Source: an uncultured Alphaproteobacteria bacterium (GTDB taxonomy: Bacteria; Pseudomonadota; Alphaproteobacteria; Rs-D84). From it: a stretch of DNA of 8,488 nt. Of the stretch, positions 6,246-8,488 are shown piece after piece. The notes under the pieces are model-generated. The model worked only from the letters and a program-made list of their open reading frames with translations, was not told the origin of the DNA and did no database searches. Each line of letters starts with the position of its first letter. Positions within the stretch are counted from its first letter, which is position 1. The translations under genes and the position numbers were made by a program. The stretch lies in contig CANQCM010000038.1 of the NCBI GenBank assembly GCA_947589625.1, positions 1 to 8,488 on the forward strand, given 5' to 3'.

Positions 6246-6774
6246 CTTTGAGTCCTTTTGCTATTCTATCTTTTTCAGATGTCAAGATTTTGTCGGCTGG
6301 GATTTTCCAATCAACGCCTATTTCTGCATCGTCATAACGAATACCAAATTCAGAATCTGGGTGATAGAAATTATCGCACTTGTACGCAAAAACTGCCGTT
6401 TCAGACAACACAGAAAAACCATGCAGAAATCCGCGCGGTATAAACAATTGCCGCATATTTTCATCAGACAATTCAACCGATACATATTTTCCAAATGTTG
6501 GCGAATTATGACGAATATCAACCGCAACATCTAAAACAGTGCCTTGTAAAACGCGCACTAATTTTGCCTGTGCGTATTCGCCCAGTTGACAATGTAATCC
6601 GCGTACTACACCATATTTTGATTTAGATTGATTGTCTTGCACAAAAACATTTGTTATGCCGTTTTTTGCAAATTCGTCCGCGTTATAACTTTCAAAAAAG
6701 TATCCCCGCGCATCTGGAAAGACACGCGGTTCAACAATTACAACACCATCAATTTTTGTTTTTATAAAACGCAT
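6223..6774 (-). CDS. rmlC: dTDP-4-dehydrorhamnose 3,5-epimerase
   Basis: A 183-residue cupin-fold epimerase of normal length that inverts C3 and C5 of dTDP-4-keto-6-deoxy-glucose to give dTDP-4-keto-rhamnose. The visible marks are FPDARGYFFESY (19-30), VRGLHCQ (57-63) with catalytic His61, QAKLVRVLQGTVLDVAVD (69-86), SPTFGKY (91-97), FIPRGFLHGF (111-120), Tyr131 as the general acid, and the Asp of SEKDR (166-170), partner of His61. Cys at 62 replaces the more usual Tyr or Phe of the GLHxQ motif. It is the first rml gene in the transcript. Its start has only AAGG 8 nt upstream, weaker than the AAAGGA of its partners. It begins 13 nt after the autotransporter stop with no terminator between, so it may be transcribed from upstream. 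Confidence 0.96.
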   Translation of the reverse strand: MRFIKTKIDGVVIVEPRVFPDARGYFFESYNADEFAKNGITNVFVQDNQSKSKYGVVRGLHCQLGEYAQAKLVRVLQGTVLDVAVDIRHNSPTFGKYVSVELSDENMRQLFIPRGFLHGFSVLSETAVFAYKCDNFYHPDSEFGIRYDDAEIGVDWKIPADKILTSEKDRIAKGLKDVPYYGR

Positions 6775-6787
6775 TTATCACGCCTTG

Positions 6788-8488
6788 CTAGAATTTCCAT
6801 TGTGCGCCGATTTGCAGACCAAAATCTGTACGCGAACCCCAACGCCCAACCAGTTGAACATTTGTATTCAATCTGTCTGTCCAGCCTTGGACTGCGCCCA
6901 CACGGGCAATTGCATAACCAGAATCCATACCGACATCAGGCAAATCAACATCTATACCTGCACGACCGCCCAATTCGTCCATAATATGATACACATAATT
7001 TACAGACGCAAACAGGTTGTAATTTACCGGTGTATATTCAACAGTCACACCTGGGGCAACGCTTAAACCATTGAATCTGTCGGTCAAGACATCAATATCG
7101 CCCACAGATGTTTTCCAGTCTTGTTTGCCAATTGCGGTATAAGTTATAGTCGCATTTGGTTGAACAATTAAATTACGCATTGCGTGCCAATCATACGACA
7201 TACGCGCCGCAGCACCAGCCAACCAATTTGTAAAGTCTTCTGAACCAGACGCCACGTCCATTGTATTAGTATACATACCGCCGAACAGCATAACCGATGT
7301 TGCAAAATCGTTATAGTCAAATGTTTCCATCAACCCGATTTGCGCGCCGTTTTGCGACAATTCTACATCATTAAATTCTTGCGATGCGCCAGAATATGCG
7401 ACATACAGCGATGTCATATTTGACCATCTGTTGGCAAGTTTATAACGCGGCAAATCCAAACCAGCCACAACACCATATGTTGTATTATCTGGTTCAATGC
7501 CATTAGACAATTTTAACTTACCAGTATTAGCATATGCTTGCGCCCACACATTACCTTGTTTTGACATACGCGTTGCAGGCATTTTGCCAGACGGTGTTTC
7601 CAGACGCAAATCTGTGTGATTCAGAACAATTTCATCAACCGTCAATTGATTATTAAATGCCGCCAGTGTTGAAACCTGACCGCGCAAAATTTGCGGGTTG
7701 ATTCTGTTCAGTGTGACATTGAAATACCCCTCTTTATCATATGTCAAACCATATTCACCAATCACAGACATAACAGTGTTATCTGATACGGTAAAGTTAA
7801 CTTTGTTTCCGTCGCCGTTGCCATTTGTGACATCAAACAATTGCACGCGCAGATTCTTTCTGTTTGGCGCATCGCCCACAAAATCAAAGTTTCTGATATG
7901 GATTGTACCATCGCTTTCTGCAGTCAAATTTTTTGACACAAATCTATCGCCAGTATTGCCCATAACATCAATATCTAAATCAACATTATTATTACCACTG
8001 ACCGTTAATGTATCAATATCAATTGTTTGCGCAACACCGTTCAGTGTGCTGAATGTAGACCCACTAGACAGTTTCAAACTCTTTAATTTGATATTTGTAC
8101 CTTGGGCAAATTTAACCGCACTGTTATCAATAGTAATCGCACCATTGGTCACAGATGTATCACTGCCAGAAATCACGATATTTGCACCATTTGTAAAGTT
8201 CGTAGTACTAGATTCATTTTCCTGTTGGAAATCGCCACCAAAACCGTTTGTGTTATCAACACCACTGACAGTCAAATCACCGCCATCGTTTTTGATAACG
8301 CCGTTCCAAGTGTCGGCACTGTCAATTTCAAATTTAGCCTTGTCAGACAATGAAACAGTTGCACCGTTTTCAATATTAACAGCAACCGCATTTTTAATAT
8401 CACTGCCTTCATTAATGGTCAAATTAGAACCAGACAATAAATTCAGATTACCGCTGTTGGCGACCAAATCACCACTGCTTTGCGTATT
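6788..8488 (-). CDS. Autotransporter (type V secretion), C-terminal part of passenger plus beta-barrel; 5' end outside window
   Basis: The frame is open to the window edge, giving 566 visible residues with no signal peptide and no credible start, so the gene continues beyond 8488. A TTG near 8467 is just an internal codon. The first 250 or so visible residues are rich in Asn, Ser, Thr, Gly and short beta-strand repeats (LNLLSGSNLTINEG, NIVISGSDTSVTNG, IKLKSLKLSSGSTF), typical of a beta-helical passenger exposed at the surface. From about visible residue 310 (GNVWAQAY) to the end is an autotransporter barrel domain of about 255 residues with alternating aromatic strands, ending in IGAQWKF with the terminal Phe recognised by the outer-membrane assembly machinery. 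The segment at about 260-305 may be the autochaperone linker. The passenger gives no enzyme motif; adhesion is a guess. The stop is 13 nt before rmlC. Confidence 0.88.
   Translation of the reverse strand, partial: NTQSSGDLVANSGNLNLLSGSNLTINEGSDIKNAVAVNIENGATVSLSDKAKFEIDSADTWNGVIKNDGGDLTVSGVDNTNGFGGDFQQENESSTTNFTNGANIVISGSDTSVTNGAITIDNSAVKFAQGTNIKLKSLKLSSGSTFSTLNGVAQTIDIDTLTVSGNNNVDLDIDVMGNTGDRFVSKNLTAESDGTIHIRNFDFVGDAPNRKNLRVQLFDVTNGNGDGNKVNFTVSDNTVMSVIGEYGLTYDKEGYFNVTLNRINPQILRGQVSTLAAFNNQLTVDEIVLNHTDLRLETPSGKMPATRMSKQGNVWAQAYANTGKLKLSNGIEPDNTTYGVVAGLDLPRYKLANRWSNMTSLYVAYSGASQEFNDVELSQNGAQIGLMETFDYNDFATSVMLFGGMYTNTMDVASGSEDFTNWLAGAAARMSYDWHAMRNLIVQPNATITYTAIGKQDWKTSVGDIDVLTDRFNGLSVAPGVTVEYTPVNYNLFASVNYVYHIMDELGGRAGIDVDLPDVGMDSGYAIARVGAVQGWTDRLNTNVQLVGRWGSRTDFGLQIGAQWKF

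Noticed and set aside
8465..8467. TTG at 8467 as start of the autotransporter
   Set aside because: The frame is open to the window edge with passenger-like sequence (NTQSSGD), there is no signal peptide after the TTG, so it is an internal leucine codon.

Overview
The window looks like chromosomal DNA of an AT-rich Gram-negative bacterium, most likely an alphaproteobacterium. Four things point that way: a lipid A/LPS-type acyltransferase gene followed directly by what looks like the start of lpxK, an initiator tRNA carrying A-U in place of the first of the three conserved G-C anticodon-stem pairs, a type V autotransporter ending in phenylalanine, and near-consensus sigma70 promoters. Genus or species cannot be named from this sequence. 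Every protein gene lies on the minus strand; only the tRNA is on the plus strand.

Layout from left to right. (1) 1-842: an outer-membrane lipid unit read leftward, with a DUF374 acyltransferase overlapping (ATGA) a truncated gene whose first 16 residues resemble LpxK. It is driven by a promoter at 868-896. (2) 925-1075: a strong promoter, initiator tRNA-Met(CAT) with encoded CCA, and a hairpin terminator that also serves the convergent gene on its other side. (3) 1077-3318: a two-gene cassette, probably for DNA restriction-modification or defence. It holds an EcoRI-family adenine methyltransferase gene, currently split by a frameshift at a run of eight G (minus strand), and a tightly coupled single-chain DUF262-HNH nuclease gene that is intact. 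(4) 3442-6774: the complete dTDP-L-rhamnose pathway in the transcription order rmlC-rmlD-rmlA-rmlB. Its junctions are overlaps or 1-nt gaps and it ends at a hairpin terminator. (5) 6788-8488: the C-terminal part of a large autotransporter (beta-helix passenger plus a 12-strand-type barrel). It ends 13 nt before rmlC, with no terminator seen between them.

Together the window is mostly a cell-envelope region (lipid A, rhamnose precursor, surface autotransporter) interrupted by a tRNA and a modification/nuclease cassette. The most interesting point is that cassette. An 8-G tract puts the methyltransferase out of frame by exactly one base while its coupled nuclease stays intact. This could be phase variation, a sequencing error in a homopolymer, or a sign that the nuclease attacks modified rather than unmodified DNA. 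There is no gene-free stretch above 300 bases.
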